Positions 1 to 11,946 of a DNA stretch of 39,373 bases are shown here, one piece after another. Each line of letters starts with the position of its first letter. Positions within the stretch are counted from its first letter, which is position 1. The position numbers and the translations under genes were made by a program. This DNA comes from an uncultured Pelagibacteraceae bacterium (GTDB lineage: Bacteria > Pseudomonadota > Alphaproteobacteria > Pelagibacterales > Pelagibacteraceae). Location: assembly GCA_902542795.1 (NCBI GenBank), contig CACBVP010000005.1:1-39373 (forward strand). Direction: 5' to 3'. Under the pieces are notes generated by a model that did no database searches, had not been told where the DNA came from, and saw only the letters and a program-made list of their open reading frames with translations.

Positions 1-1334
1 TTATTTTCAATTATATCAAATTTTTCATCTTTATCTAAATATTTTTTTATTTGAACTGGTGGTTCTATATTTTCTCCTGTTGCTTTTTTCATTGTCTCGA
101 AAAACTTGTACGGATGTGCTGTGCTTAAAGCCACAACTTCGTTAATCCCTTTTACCTTGTTTATTGCACCAAATGCTGTGGCTGTGTGGGGATCTATCAA
201 AAATTTATTTTTCTCATAAACATCTTTAATAATAGATAAAGTTTCTTCATCACTAACTTTAACTGCTTCAAAATCTTTTTTTATTTCTTCTAATTCATTT
301 ATTTCTAGTTTGAAAAGTCCTTTATCTTTTAAATTTTTCATTAAGAGATCAACTTTTTGATCATTTTCCTTAAGTACATAAAATAATAATCTCTCAAAAT
401 TGCTAGAGACTTGAATATCCATACTTGGAGATAATGATGGTGTAACCTTATCAGGTTTGTATTCTCCAGTATTAATTACTCTTTGTAAAATATCATTCTC
501 ATTTGTTGCTACTATTAGTTTGTTGATAGGGAGGCCCATTTTTTTAGCTATATACCCGGCATAGATATCTCCAAAATTCCCAGTAGGAACTGAAAAACTT
601 AGTTCATCTTTTTTTAACTGAAAGAATGTGAAAAAATAATAAACAATTTGGCAAATAATTCTTGCCCAATTTATTGAGTTTACTCCTGACATGTTTATTT
701 TTTCTCTAAAATGATCATCATTAAATAAATCTTTAACAATCCTTTGACAATCATCAAATGTGCCCTCAACTGCTAAATTATAAATATTACTCTCACCAAT
801 CGTAGTCATTATTTTCCTTTGAACTTTTGAAATTTTATTATGAGGATGCAAAACAAACAGATTGATATTCTCTCTATTATTTAACGATGAAATAGCAGCT
901 GATCCTGTGTCTCCAGATGTCGCAACTAAAATGTTAACTGGCTTTTCCTTCGCTACTTTTAAATGATCATACATATTGCCAATAACTTGCATTGCTATAT
1001 CTTTAAAAGCTAATGTTGGCCCATAATAAAGCTCAAGAAGATTTATGCTTCCTATTTTTTTAACATCTACTACATTTTTTTTTTCAAAATTTTTATAAGC
1101 TTTATCAATTAGAGATTTAAGTTCTTGTTTTGAAATATCACCTGAGCAAAAATTGTAAATTATTTCAGTTGCAAGTTCTGAATATGAAAGTTTACTTAAA
1201 TTATCTAAGTCAGATTTGTTATATTTTTTTATTTCTGTGGGTAAAAATAACCCGCCACCAGGAGCTAACCCTCTTAAGAAAATCTCTTTAAATTTAAAGC
1301 TCTGTGACTTATCTCTAGTGCTAAAATAATTCAT
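1..1334 (-). CDS. thrC: Threonine synthase, 3' end runs off the window
   Basis: Own reverse translation from ATG at 1334: MNYFSTRDKSQSFKFKEIFLRGLAPGGGLFLPTEI... with LAFKDIAMQ and ATSGDTGSAA PLP-enzyme motifs; no stop before base 1. Absent from the ORF track because it is open at the edge. Confidence 0.95.
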   Translation of the reverse strand, partial: MNYFSTRDKSQSFKFKEIFLRGLAPGGGLFLPTEIKKYNKSDLDNLSKLSYSELATEIIYNFCSGDISKQELKSLIDKAYKNFEKKNVVDVKKIGSINLLELYYGPTLAFKDIAMQVIGNMYDHLKVAKEKPVNILVATSGDTGSAAISSLNNRENINLFVLHPHNKISKVQRKIMTTIGESNIYNLAVEGTFDDCQRIVKDLFNDDHFREKINMSGVNSINWARIICQIVYYFFTFFQLKKDELSFSVPTGNFGDIYAGYIAKKMGLPINKLIVATNENDILQRVINTGEYKPDKVTPSLSPSMDIQVSSNFERLLFYVLKENDQKVDLLMKNLKDKGLFKLEINELEEIKKDFEAVKVSDEETLSIIKDVYEKNKFLIDPHTATAFGAINKVKGINEVVALSTAHPYKFFETMKKATGENIEPPVQIKKYLDKDEKFDIIEN

Positions 1335-1990
1335 TTCTTTTTTCTAAAGTATAAATAATAAAATAAAATTGATATTGCTATAGAATACCAAGTTATAGCA
1401 TATTTAAGGTGATTGTTTGGCACATCTACTGAAACTTTTTTTGGTATTGGAACTTTATTTTTAGGTTTCTCTAAGAAAATCATATAATTTGAGAATTGTT
1501 TTCCTGTAAGCTCCTTTAAATCATTAGCATCAAGTGTAAACCAAATATTTTTTTTTAAATCATTTTTTGGCTTAAAAATATTAGCTTTATAAATCTCCCT
1601 TAAAAGCCCGGTAATTTTCACTTCGTTTTTTTTTAAATTTATTTCTGAATTACCTTTCAAATTTTTATTTATCCAGCCTCTATTTACTAAAACATTTTCA
1701 TTTTTCAAAGTTTTATAAGGTGTAATTACATCATACCCGGGTTTTCCACTTTCGTTTAAACTATATAAATATATTTGATCTTCAAAATTAAATATCCCTT
1801 CGGAAACTACTCTTTGATAATTTTTTTTAATCGTATTTGAATATTTTATAGGAGTTGAGTCTAAACCAAATGTAATTTCGCTTATTAACGCTGTTTTCCA
1901 TTGCAAACGGTATAGTTGCCAAGTGCCAAGTGTACAGAACAAAGTTATAAATAATATAACGAATAATTGAAAAAGAGATGATCTTTTCAA
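1331..1990 (-). CDS. SURF1 family cytochrome oxidase biogenesis protein (TTG start)
   Basis: N- and C-terminal TM segments, GTWQLYRLQWK, VNRGW motif; lies downstream of coxC. Confidence 0.88.
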   Translation of the reverse strand: MKRSSLFQLFVILFITLFCTLGTWQLYRLQWKTALISEITFGLDSTPIKYSNTIKKNYQRVVSEGIFNFEDQIYLYSLNESGKPGYDVITPYKTLKNENVLVNRGWINKNLKGNSEINLKKNEVKITGLLREIYKANIFKPKNDLKKNIWFTLDANDLKELTGKQFSNYMIFLEKPKNKVPIPKKVSVDVPNNHLKYAITWYSIAISILFYYLYFRKKK

Positions 1991-1996
1991 TTTTTA

Positions 1997-2788
1997 TTAA
2001 CTTCCCCAGATGTATATTGCTGCGAAAAGAAACAACCATACTACATCAACGAAGTGCCAATACCACGCTGCTGCTTCAAATCCAAAGTGATGAGTTGGTG
2101 TTGAGTGACCCTTCATTGATCTAAATAAACAGACTGCTAAAAATATTGTTCCTATGATTACATGAAAGCCATGAAAACCAGTAGCCATATAAAAAGTTGA
2201 ACCATAAATTCCACCATCTAAAGTAAATGTTGCGTGGTGGTATTCGTATGCTTGGAAACACGAAAATATAAAACCAAGAAACACCGTCGCTATTAAACCA
2301 TTAACTAATCCTTTTCTATCATTCTCTAACATTGCATGGTGAGCCCACGTAACTGTTGTTCCTGATAGCAATAAAATTAATGTGTTAATTAATGGGATGT
2401 CCCATGGATCAAAAGTTTTGATATCAGGTGGCGGCCAAGTGCCTCCTATCGTTTCTGTTGGAAATAAACTTGCATTAAAATAAGCCCAAAACCAAGCTAC
2501 AAAAAACATCACTTCTGATGCAATAAATAATGTCATTCCATATCGGTGACCTATTTGTACAATCGGGGTGTGATGACCTTGATGTTCAGCTTCTTCTATA
2601 ACATCTCTCCACCACATAAAAGCTCCGTAAATTACAAGAGCTAATCCAACTAATAATAGCCAAAGAGCTTTAGAGTGGAAATAATAAACCGCACCAATGG
2701 CTAAAACTAAGGTTGCAAAAGAAACATATATTGGCCAAGGACTTGGATCTACCAAATGAAAATCATGTTTTTTCTTCTCTGCTGACAT
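1997..2788 (-). CDS. ctaE: Cytochrome c oxidase subunit III
   Basis: FASEVMFFVAWFWAYFNASLFP-like motif, GFHGFHVIIGTIFL, WYWHFVDVVWLFLF. Confidence 0.97.
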   Translation of the reverse strand: MSAEKKKHDFHLVDPSPWPIYVSFATLVLAIGAVYYFHSKALWLLLVGLALVIYGAFMWWRDVIEEAEHQGHHTPIVQIGHRYGMTLFIASEVMFFVAWFWAYFNASLFPTETIGGTWPPPDIKTFDPWDIPLINTLILLLSGTTVTWAHHAMLENDRKGLVNGLIATVFLGFIFSCFQAYEYHHATFTLDGGIYGSTFYMATGFHGFHVIIGTIFLAVCLFRSMKGHSTPTHHFGFEAAAWYWHFVDVVWLFLFAAIYIWGS

Positions 2789-2790
2789 AG

Positions 2791-3339
2791 CTAAATTTTT
2801 CCTTTTTCATAATATTCTGAGCCAAAAAACGTAAATGAAAGAGTAACATCAGAAATATTCTTAGTTTTATTATCATCAACTACTTTTGGATCCAAGAAAA
2901 ATGTTAGTACGAATTCTTGCTTTTCATTTGGTTGTAAGGTTTGTTTTTCAAAACAAAAACAGCCTATCTTATTAACGTATTTTCCAAATGTTGAAGGAGA
3001 AACATTAAAAGATGCTGTTCCAGAAGAAGTTTTATCTCCAGGATTTTCTATATTAAACTTTACAGTATGAACCTCACCAGGTTTCAAATCTATGGTATTT
3101 TTTTCAGGATAAAATCTCCAGTCTGAGGTATTGTGAATATTAGTGTCGAACCTCATGCTATAATTTTGATCAACAATAATTTTAGGTATTTCTTTATTTG
3201 ATGCGTCCTGAGATGTTCCGCCAAAACCAGTTACTCTACAAAACAAGTCGTATAAAGGAACAGATGCAAAAGAAAGAGCTAACATTAAAAAAAATATTGA
3301 AACTAAAGCTAATGGAGTAAGTTTCTTTTTATCAGTCAT
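2791..3339 (-). CDS. ctaG: Cytochrome c oxidase assembly protein CtaG/Cox11; ATG at 3339 preferred over the track's upstream TTG
   Basis: ALSFASVPLYDLFCRVTGFGGT, KIGCFCFEKQTLQPNE copper-binding motif. Confidence 0.95.
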   Translation of the reverse strand: MTDKKKLTPLALVSIFFLMLALSFASVPLYDLFCRVTGFGGTSQDASNKEIPKIIVDQNYSMRFDTNIHNTSDWRFYPEKNTIDLKPGEVHTVKFNIENPGDKTSSGTASFNVSPSTFGKYVNKIGCFCFEKQTLQPNEKQEFVLTFFLDPKVVDDNKTKNISDVTLSFTFFGSEYYEKGKI

Positions 3340-3341
3340 AG

Positions 3342-3452
3342 TCAAATTTCCCTATTGTAAATACCAATATTATAAAATGTTAGTGCAAATAGAAAAATCA
3401 TAAAAAGCACCAAAACAATCGCAGTAATTATATTTTTCTTTTTTTTATTCAT
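3342..3452 (-). CDS. Small (36 aa) single-TM protein in the position of the small 'CoxF'-type ORF of alphaproteobacterial cox operons
   Basis: Own reverse translation: MNKKKKNIITAIVLVLFMIFLFALTFYNIGIYNREI*; fills the gap between ctaB and ctaG; basic N-terminus then hydrophobic helix; below ORF-track length cutoff. Confidence 0.7.
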   Translation of the reverse strand: MNKKKKNIITAIVLVLFMIFLFALTFYNIGIYNREI

Positions 3453-3454
3453 AA

Positions 3455-4373
3455 TTAAAAACTTTTAGCATTATCAATTAATAAAATTAAATATATTAAA
3501 AATAGATAAAAAATTGAATAAAGAAATACCTTTCTTGCAATCTTATTAGATTGTTTTTTTACTTTCTCTTTAAAAAGGCTAAAGCACAAATAGTTGTAAT
3601 ATAATGTCATTAACAAAGTAGCTGATAAATAAAAAAAGCTTGCAAAATTAAAAATAAAAGGTGCAACAACTATTGGCAACATCAAAAAAGAATATATCAA
3701 AATATTTATTTTTGTTGTTTTTTCTCCTGCGATTACAGGCAACATAGGAATTTTTGCTTTCTTATAATCTTCTGATTTATACAAACTTAAGGCCCAAAAA
3801 TGTGATGGGGTCCAAATAAATATTATTAAAAAAAGAATTATAGGCTCGATAGATATTGAACCAGTTGCAATTGTCCAACCAATTACTGGTGGTAAGGCGC
3901 CTGCTGCACCTCCAATAACAATATTTTGAGAAGTTTTTCTTTTAAGCCAGATTGTATAAATAAAAAAATAAAATGCGATTGTCGAAGCTAACAAGATCGC
4001 TGATATTAAATTAGCTGAATAGTAAAGCATTGTTATTGAAACAAATGATAAAACTATTCCAAAATATAGTGCCTGGTTTTTTTTTTATCTTTCCTGTTGG
4101 AATTGGTCTGAGACAAGTTCTGCTCATCAAAGCATCTAAATCTGACTCATACCACATATTTAAAACTCCAGCAGCTCCGGAACCGATTGCTACAGCCAAT
4201 AAAGAAATAACTGAAGATTTAAAATCAACTTGAAAAGGTGCGATTAATAATCCAACCATACAAGTGAATAAAACAAGAGACATCACTCTTGGTTTCATCA
4301 AATTGAAAAATGAATTTAAATCTAAAGCTAAACCTTGCTTCGAGCTTCTAGTCTTTGAAAGTATTTGGTTCAA
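3455..4373 (-). pseudogene. ctaB: Protoheme IX farnesyltransferase (heme O synthase), reading frame broken by an apparent +1 base in a poly-A (coding strand) run at 4077-4086
   Basis: Two overlapping ORFs (4011..4373 and 3455..4030) encode the N- and C-terminal parts; removing one base from the 10-mer restores ...GKIKKNQALYFGIVLSFVSITMLYYSAN... Confidence 0.88.
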
Positions 4374-4374
4374 T

Positions 4375-6803
<2,429 letters not shown>

Positions 6804-6854
6804 GAGTTTTTATACAACTTTTAAATAATTTCACAATTTCAATTAATGCGACAA

Positions 6855-7568
6855 TTAATGAATGTTATTGATAAAATTCACTAATGAAATAGCGCTTATT
6901 ACAGCAGTGTCGGACCTTAAAATGTTTTTTGAAAGCGTGAAGGGTGTGATGTTAGAAGTTTGAAGGATCAACTCCCTTTCTGAAGGTGAAAAATCACCTT
7001 CTGGTCCAATAAGCACAGAAAAAGATTTAACTTCACTAGAGGTTTCTTTTTTTAAATTATCTTTAGAATTTACATCAGCAAATAATAACTTTGTCGAACT
7101 ATCAAGATTATTTAAAAAATCTTTAAGTTTTACTACTTCAGAAATCTCTGGGGGGCTTAATTGATTTGATTGCTCGGTTGCTTCAACAACAATTTTTTTT
7201 GCTCTTGCATAGTTTAATTCTTTGACTTCTGTTCTCTCAGAAATAATTGGAGTTATTTTGCTAACACCTAACTCTGTAGCTTTTTGTAAAATGGTTTCCA
7301 TTGGATTTTTTTTTACTAAACAAATTGCTAATTCAATATTCAATGAGCTACCGGGTTCTTTTACTTTGTTTAAAAATTTAACTTCTACCCTGTCTTTATC
7401 TAAAAAAACTATCTCACTATTCCATTCACCATTTTTATTAAAAAAATTTAAGTTAGAGCCTCTCTTTAATCTCATTACATTCACTACATAGTGAGTATGT
7501 TCTTTGGAAAGCAAACTTGTAGAGTTATCTATTATATTTTCTGGGTGGAATAATCTGATATTACTCAT
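6855..7568 (-). CDS. rsmE: 16S rRNA (uracil1498-N3)-methyltransferase
   Basis: QKATELGVSKITPI, SERTEVK, LIGPEGDFSPSE, LSKNILRSDTAVISA. Confidence 0.95.
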   Translation of the reverse strand: MSNIRLFHPENIIDNSTSLLSKEHTHYVVNVMRLKRGSNLNFFNKNGEWNSEIVFLDKDRVEVKFLNKVKEPGSSLNIELAICLVKKNPMETILQKATELGVSKITPIISERTEVKELNYARAKKIVVEATEQSNQLSPPEISEVVKLKDFLNNLDSSTKLLFADVNSKDNLKKETSSEVKSFSVLIGPEGDFSPSERELILQTSNITPFTLSKNILRSDTAVISAISLVNFINNIH

Positions 7569-7585
7569 TAATATTAATTTAAGTT

Positions 7586-8248
7586 ATGAAAAATATTAAA
7601 GCAATAATTTTTGATGCCTACGGAACTCTTTTTGATGTAAATTCAGCTGCTGAAAAATGCAAAGATAAAATAGGTGATAAGTGGGAAGGATTTGCTAATT
7701 ACTGGAGAACAACACAGCTGGAATATACTTGGCTTAGAAGTTTAATGAATAGACATAAAGATTTTTGGCAAGTGACAGAAGAAAGTTTAGATAAATCTAT
7801 GAAGGCTTTCGATATAAATAATTCAATGAAAAATGAATTACTAAATCTTTACAAAGTGCTTTCACCTTTTAAAGAAGTTCCTGAAGTTTTAAAAAATTTA
7901 AAAGAAAAGAATTATAAACTTGGTATTCTGTCAAACGGAACACCTGTTCTACTCAACGAATTAATTGAAAGCAATAATTTGAAAAATATTTTTGATGACG
8001 TTTTTTCAATTGAAGAAGTTGGAATTTATAAACCCAGCTCAAAGGTTTATGACATGCCAATTAAAAAATATAATATACAAAAAAACGAAGTTGCATTTCT
8101 AAGTGCAAATACTTGGGATGTATCAGGCGGTGGAAACTACGGTTACAACTCTATTTGGGTGAACAGAAATAATAATATTTTTGATAACCTTGATTATAAA
8201 CCTAGTAGTGAAATAAATAATTTGAAACAATTATTGGATATTGTATAA
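7586..8248 (+). CDS. HAD-superfamily (S)-2-haloacid dehalogenase, type II-like
   Basis: IIFDAYGTLFDV nucleophile motif, YTWLRSLM, LSNGTP, LSANTWDVSGG. Confidence 0.88.
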   Translation: MKNIKAIIFDAYGTLFDVNSAAEKCKDKIGDKWEGFANYWRTTQLEYTWLRSLMNRHKDFWQVTEESLDKSMKAFDINNSMKNELLNLYKVLSPFKEVPEVLKNLKEKNYKLGILSNGTPVLLNELIESNNLKNIFDDVFSIEEVGIYKPSSKVYDMPIKKYNIQKNEVAFLSANTWDVSGGGNYGYNSIWVNRNNNIFDNLDYKPSSEINNLKQLLDIV

Positions 8249-8274
8249 GCTGTAGAAAAATATGAATAAATTAA

Positions 8275-8514
8275 ATGACTAAAGGACAAAGGGCGGGAGA
8301 TGCTCCAATCGGAATTGATGTTTTAGAGGGTAAATCTTATTATTGGTGTACTTGTGGTAAAAGTTCAAAACAACCTTTCTGTGATGGTTCACACAAAGAT
8401 ACGGCTTTTAAACCTTTGCCTTATAAAGCAGAACAATCTAAAAAAGTTTTTTTCTGCACTTGCAAACAAACAAATGATCAGCCAATGTGTGATGGATCAC
8501 ATAATTCAAAATAA
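8275..8514 (+). CDS. Tandem CDGSH iron-sulfur domain protein
   Basis: Two C-x-C-x9-C-D-G-S-H sites: CTCGKSSKQPFCDGSH and CTCKQTNDQPMCDGSH. Confidence 0.93.
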   Translation: MTKGQRAGDAPIGIDVLEGKSYYWCTCGKSSKQPFCDGSHKDTAFKPLPYKAEQSKKVFFCTCKQTNDQPMCDGSHNSK

Positions 8515-8517
8515 ATT

Positions 8518-9360
8518 ATGAAAACTATTGAACTAAAAAAAATTATTAAAGCTTTGAATGCATCAGATGGTGCAGGAGTTAAATTAAAAAGAAGTATTGG
8601 TACACCTGAAGCAGATTATATTGATCCTTTCTTAATGCTTGATGAGTTTGGATCGGAAAATAAAGATGATTATATTGCAGGCTTTCCTCCTCACCCTCAT
8701 AGAGGAATAGAGACAGTTACCTACATGTTAAATGGAGAGTTTGAACACCAAGATAGTACTGGTGCAAAAGGAATTATGACATCTGGTGATGTGCAATGGA
8801 TGAAAACAGGTAGAGGAATAATCCACTCTGAAATGCCTGCTATGAAAGAAGGGAAATTATTAGGTTTTCAACTTTGGATTAACATGCCAGCAAAACATAA
8901 AAAGAATAAACCCGAGTATTTATATATAAAGGGTAATGAGCTTGGAACTCATAAAGATGATGACAAAACCGTTAAAGTGATAGCTGGAAAATATAAAAAC
9001 GCAGAGGGTCCTGAAAAAAATCACAACGTTGAACCAATATATTTTCATGTAGTTCTAAATGAAGGTAAAGAATTTAGTTGTGATGCTCCTGATGGACACA
9101 ACAGTTTTATATATTTGCTTAAAGGCGAGTTAAAAATTGGTGATAAAGATCACGATAAAACTGCTGATTCTAATTTAATTCTTTTGGAAAAAGGAAATAA
9201 ACTTACTGTTAAAGCTAATAAAAAATCTGAATTTTTATTTATAGCTGGTAAACCAATTGGTGAACCAATTGCAAGAGGTGGTCCATTTGTAATGAATACA
9301 AAAGCTGAAATACTAGAAGCTATTCAAGATTACAACAACGGAACATTTGCTAAATATTAA
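8518..9360 (+). CDS. Pirin family protein
   Basis: FPPHPHRGIETVTYMLNGEFEHQDS and GRGIIHSEMP pirin cupin motifs. Confidence 0.93.
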   Translation: MKTIELKKIIKALNASDGAGVKLKRSIGTPEADYIDPFLMLDEFGSENKDDYIAGFPPHPHRGIETVTYMLNGEFEHQDSTGAKGIMTSGDVQWMKTGRGIIHSEMPAMKEGKLLGFQLWINMPAKHKKNKPEYLYIKGNELGTHKDDDKTVKVIAGKYKNAEGPEKNHNVEPIYFHVVLNEGKEFSCDAPDGHNSFIYLLKGELKIGDKDHDKTADSNLILLEKGNKLTVKANKKSEFLFIAGKPIGEPIARGGPFVMNTKAEILEAIQDYNNGTFAKY

Positions 9361-9384
9361 AAGTTAAAGTACGTTCCACTCTAA

Positions 9385-10359
9385 ATGCCAAAATCAATAA
9401 TAATCACAAAAAATGGTGGCCCTGAAGTTTTAGAACTACAAGATGTGAATGTAGGTTCACCTGGTCCAGATGAAATTAAAGTGACTAATCATGCGATTGG
9501 TTTAAATTATATCGATACATATCATAGATCTGGTTTGTATCCTGTAAAGCTTCCTAGCGGAATTGGTTTAGAAGCAGCAGGAAAAATTGATGAAGTTGGA
9601 TCTAACGTTACAGAATTTAGCAAAGGGGATAACATTGCTTACGCTTCTGTACCTCTGGGAGCTTATGCTCAACAAAGAATAATTCCTGCAAAAATAGCTG
9701 TAAAAATTCCAGATGGAATTTCACATACACAAGCTGCAACACTAATGACCAAAGGATTAACAACAAACTACCTGCTTTGTAAAACTTATAAATTAAAAGC
9801 AGGAGAAACAGTTTTATTTCATGCGGCAGCTGGAGGTGTTGGTCAAATATTTGCTCAGTGGGCTAATAGTATTGGTGCAAAAGTAATTGGAACTGTAGGA
9901 TCCGATGAAAAAATTAGCGTGGCAAAAGAAAATGGCTATACCCATGTTATTAATTATTCCAAAGATGACTTTGCAAAAGAGGTTATGAAATTTACAAATA
10001 ACGAAGGTGTTCCTGCCGTGTTTGATGGGGTAGGTAAAAATACTTTTCAAAAATCACTTGAGTGCTTAAAAACAAGAGGGATGATGATAAGTTTTGGAAA
10101 CGCTTCTGGTCCTCTTGATCCAGTAAATGTACCAAAAGATATTCAACCAAAAGGGCTATACTTAACTAGACCTTCGATAGCTCAATACTTCACAAATCAA
10201 AAAGAGCTTCAAGAAGGAGCTAATGCTGTATTTGAAAAGGTAAAATTTGGTAAAATTAAAATAAGAATTTCTAAAGAATATAAACTTGCTGATGCTAAAC
10301 AAGCTCATGAAGACCTGGAGTCAAGAAAATTAACAGGGCCCGCTGTTATAATTCCTTAA
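9385..10359 (+). CDS. Quinone oxidoreductase (zinc-free MDR family)
   Basis: NHAIGLNYIDTYHRSGLYP, LFHAAAGGVGQIFAQWANSIGAKVIGTV. Confidence 0.93.
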   Translation: MPKSIIITKNGGPEVLELQDVNVGSPGPDEIKVTNHAIGLNYIDTYHRSGLYPVKLPSGIGLEAAGKIDEVGSNVTEFSKGDNIAYASVPLGAYAQQRIIPAKIAVKIPDGISHTQAATLMTKGLTTNYLLCKTYKLKAGETVLFHAAAGGVGQIFAQWANSIGAKVIGTVGSDEKISVAKENGYTHVINYSKDDFAKEVMKFTNNEGVPAVFDGVGKNTFQKSLECLKTRGMMISFGNASGPLDPVNVPKDIQPKGLYLTRPSIAQYFTNQKELQEGANAVFEKVKFGKIKIRISKEYKLADAKQAHEDLESRKLTGPAVIIP

Positions 10360-10625
10360 TGGAAAATAAAATTATCTCTCCTTGTATTAGTATTTGTAGA
10401 ACAGACCCCGTGACGGGCTTTTGTTATGGTTGTGCCAGAACTAATGAAGAAAAAAAACAATGGAAAGACGAAAATTCAACTAACAAATGGAAAGAAGAAA
10501 ATTTAAAAATTATTGTTACAAGAATGCAAGGTTGGCAATTAAATACCTTCAAAGAGTCTTACAAGCACAAGAAAAGCAAAGGTGTTTCGCTATTTAGAAA
10601 AAATCTTTTAGAAAGTAAAAATTAA
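10359..10625 (+). CDS. DUF1289 (YdhL-like) cysteine-motif protein
   Basis: CISICRTDPVTGFCYGCARTNEEKKQW. Confidence 0.88.
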   Translation: MENKIISPCISICRTDPVTGFCYGCARTNEEKKQWKDENSTNKWKEENLKIIVTRMQGWQLNTFKESYKHKKSKGVSLFRKNLLESKN

Positions 10626-11032
10626 AAATCTTTTTTCATCGAGTCCATATCACTCAAATGATATTTCAGAGCTTGATTTGAAAGTCTAATTTCATGCATA
10701 AATAAGAAAATTGAAATAATCATACAAACACAACATCCTGCAAATATTATTCTAGCAATCTGTAAACTTCCTAGATAAAGCATTAATACAGTGGTCATAT
10801 TGAATAAAAAACCAAATGCAGCGAAACCCATGGTGTATTTCAAATAATTTGTTCTTTTATTTAATACATGAAGTTGATTTTCCCACTCCGGAGGAACTTT
10901 TTTTTCAAAAGTATATTGATCATGAATTTGTCTTATTAAGGCGCTTAAAGTATGGAATCTGTTGCTATACATTGTCATCATTAAAGGTATAGCTGGAAAC
11001 ATCAATGCTGCTACTGTGTAATCTATATTCAT
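10622..11032 (-). CDS. DUF2721-like membrane protein
   Basis: AALMFPAIPLMMTMYSNRFHTLSALIRQIHDQY; three hydrophobic segments. Confidence 0.75.
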   Translation of the reverse strand: MNIDYTVAALMFPAIPLMMTMYSNRFHTLSALIRQIHDQYTFEKKVPPEWENQLHVLNKRTNYLKYTMGFAAFGFLFNMTTVLMLYLGSLQIARIIFAGCCVCMIISIFLFMHEIRLSNQALKYHLSDMDSMKKDF

Positions 11033-11085
11033 TCCGAATCAAATTGATTATGAAGTTAGTGTTTGATATTTACAAGTAATATTTC

Positions 11086-11943
11086 ATGCATCACTTAAAA
11101 ATTTTTATAGAGTTAACAAGATTAAACAAGCCTATTGGTTTTATGCTTTTATTTTGGCCTTGTACATGGGGACTAGCATTTGCAAACTTAAATAATCCAA
11201 ATACAAATTTGTTTGCATACTATTTAATTTTATTTTTTTCAGGTTCTGTATTAATGAGAAGTGCAGGATGTATATTTAATGATATTGTTGATAAAGACTT
11301 TGATAAAAAAGTCAAAAGAACTAAAAATCGCCCGCTTGCTTCAAAAAAAATATCAGTAGCCAGCGCTTTAATTTATGTAATTGCTTTATGTTTAATTTCA
11401 TTTATTATTTTAATTCAATTTAATTTTCTTACAATAGTTTTGGGTATGAGCTCAATGTTGCTTGCTTTTTCTTATCCATTTATGAAAAGATTTACATACT
11501 GGCCACAATTATTTCTTGGTGTGACCTTTAACTGGGGAATTATAATGGCTTGGAGTGCAATGAATAATATGATTTCTTTAGAAGTAGTTATACTTTACTT
11601 GTCAGCCATATTTTGGACATTGGGTTATGACACTATATATGGAGCTCAAGATATGTCGGACGATGAAATAATTGGATTAAAATCAACATCTATAAAATTT
11701 AAAAAAGATATAAGATTATTTGTATCGTTTTCCTACTTTTGTTGTATCTTATTAGTTGTCTTTTTATTCAAAGATTTCCTGGGGATCAATTTTTTTTCTT
11801 TTTTCTTAATACTTTTTATTTTAAGCCTTATTTACCAGCTTCTTTATTTTAAAAAAAAAAATACAAAAAATTATATGGGATTATTTAAAATAAATAATTA
11901 TACAGGTTTTTTTTTATTTTTAAGTATTATTTTTATTAATTAA
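11086..11943 (+). CDS. ubiA: 4-hydroxybenzoate polyprenyltransferase
   Basis: RLNKPIGFMLLFWPCTWGLA, RSAGCIFNDIVDKDFDKKVKRTKNRPLAS, GYDTIYGAQDMSDDEIIGLKSTS. Confidence 0.96.
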   Translation: MHHLKIFIELTRLNKPIGFMLLFWPCTWGLAFANLNNPNTNLFAYYLILFFSGSVLMRSAGCIFNDIVDKDFDKKVKRTKNRPLASKKISVASALIYVIALCLISFIILIQFNFLTIVLGMSSMLLAFSYPFMKRFTYWPQLFLGVTFNWGIIMAWSAMNNMISLEVVILYLSAIFWTLGYDTIYGAQDMSDDEIIGLKSTSIKFKKDIRLFVSFSYFCCILLVVFLFKDFLGINFFSFFLILFILSLIYQLLYFKKKNTKNYMGLFKINNYTGFFLFLSIIFIN

Positions 11944-11946
11944 AAA

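Noticed and set aside
1827-2039. Plus/minus shadow ORFs such as 1827..2039, 6481..6669, 7222..7491, 9814..10050, 11940..12173, 12426..12857, 14011..14373, 16444..16653, 17615..17824
   Set aside because: All lie antisense to strongly recognised genes, show no family motif, and are explained by low stop density opposite AT-rich coding frames.
4030-4233. Plus-strand 67-aa ORF over ctaB
   Set aside because: Antisense to the ctaB coding region; arises from its reverse complement.
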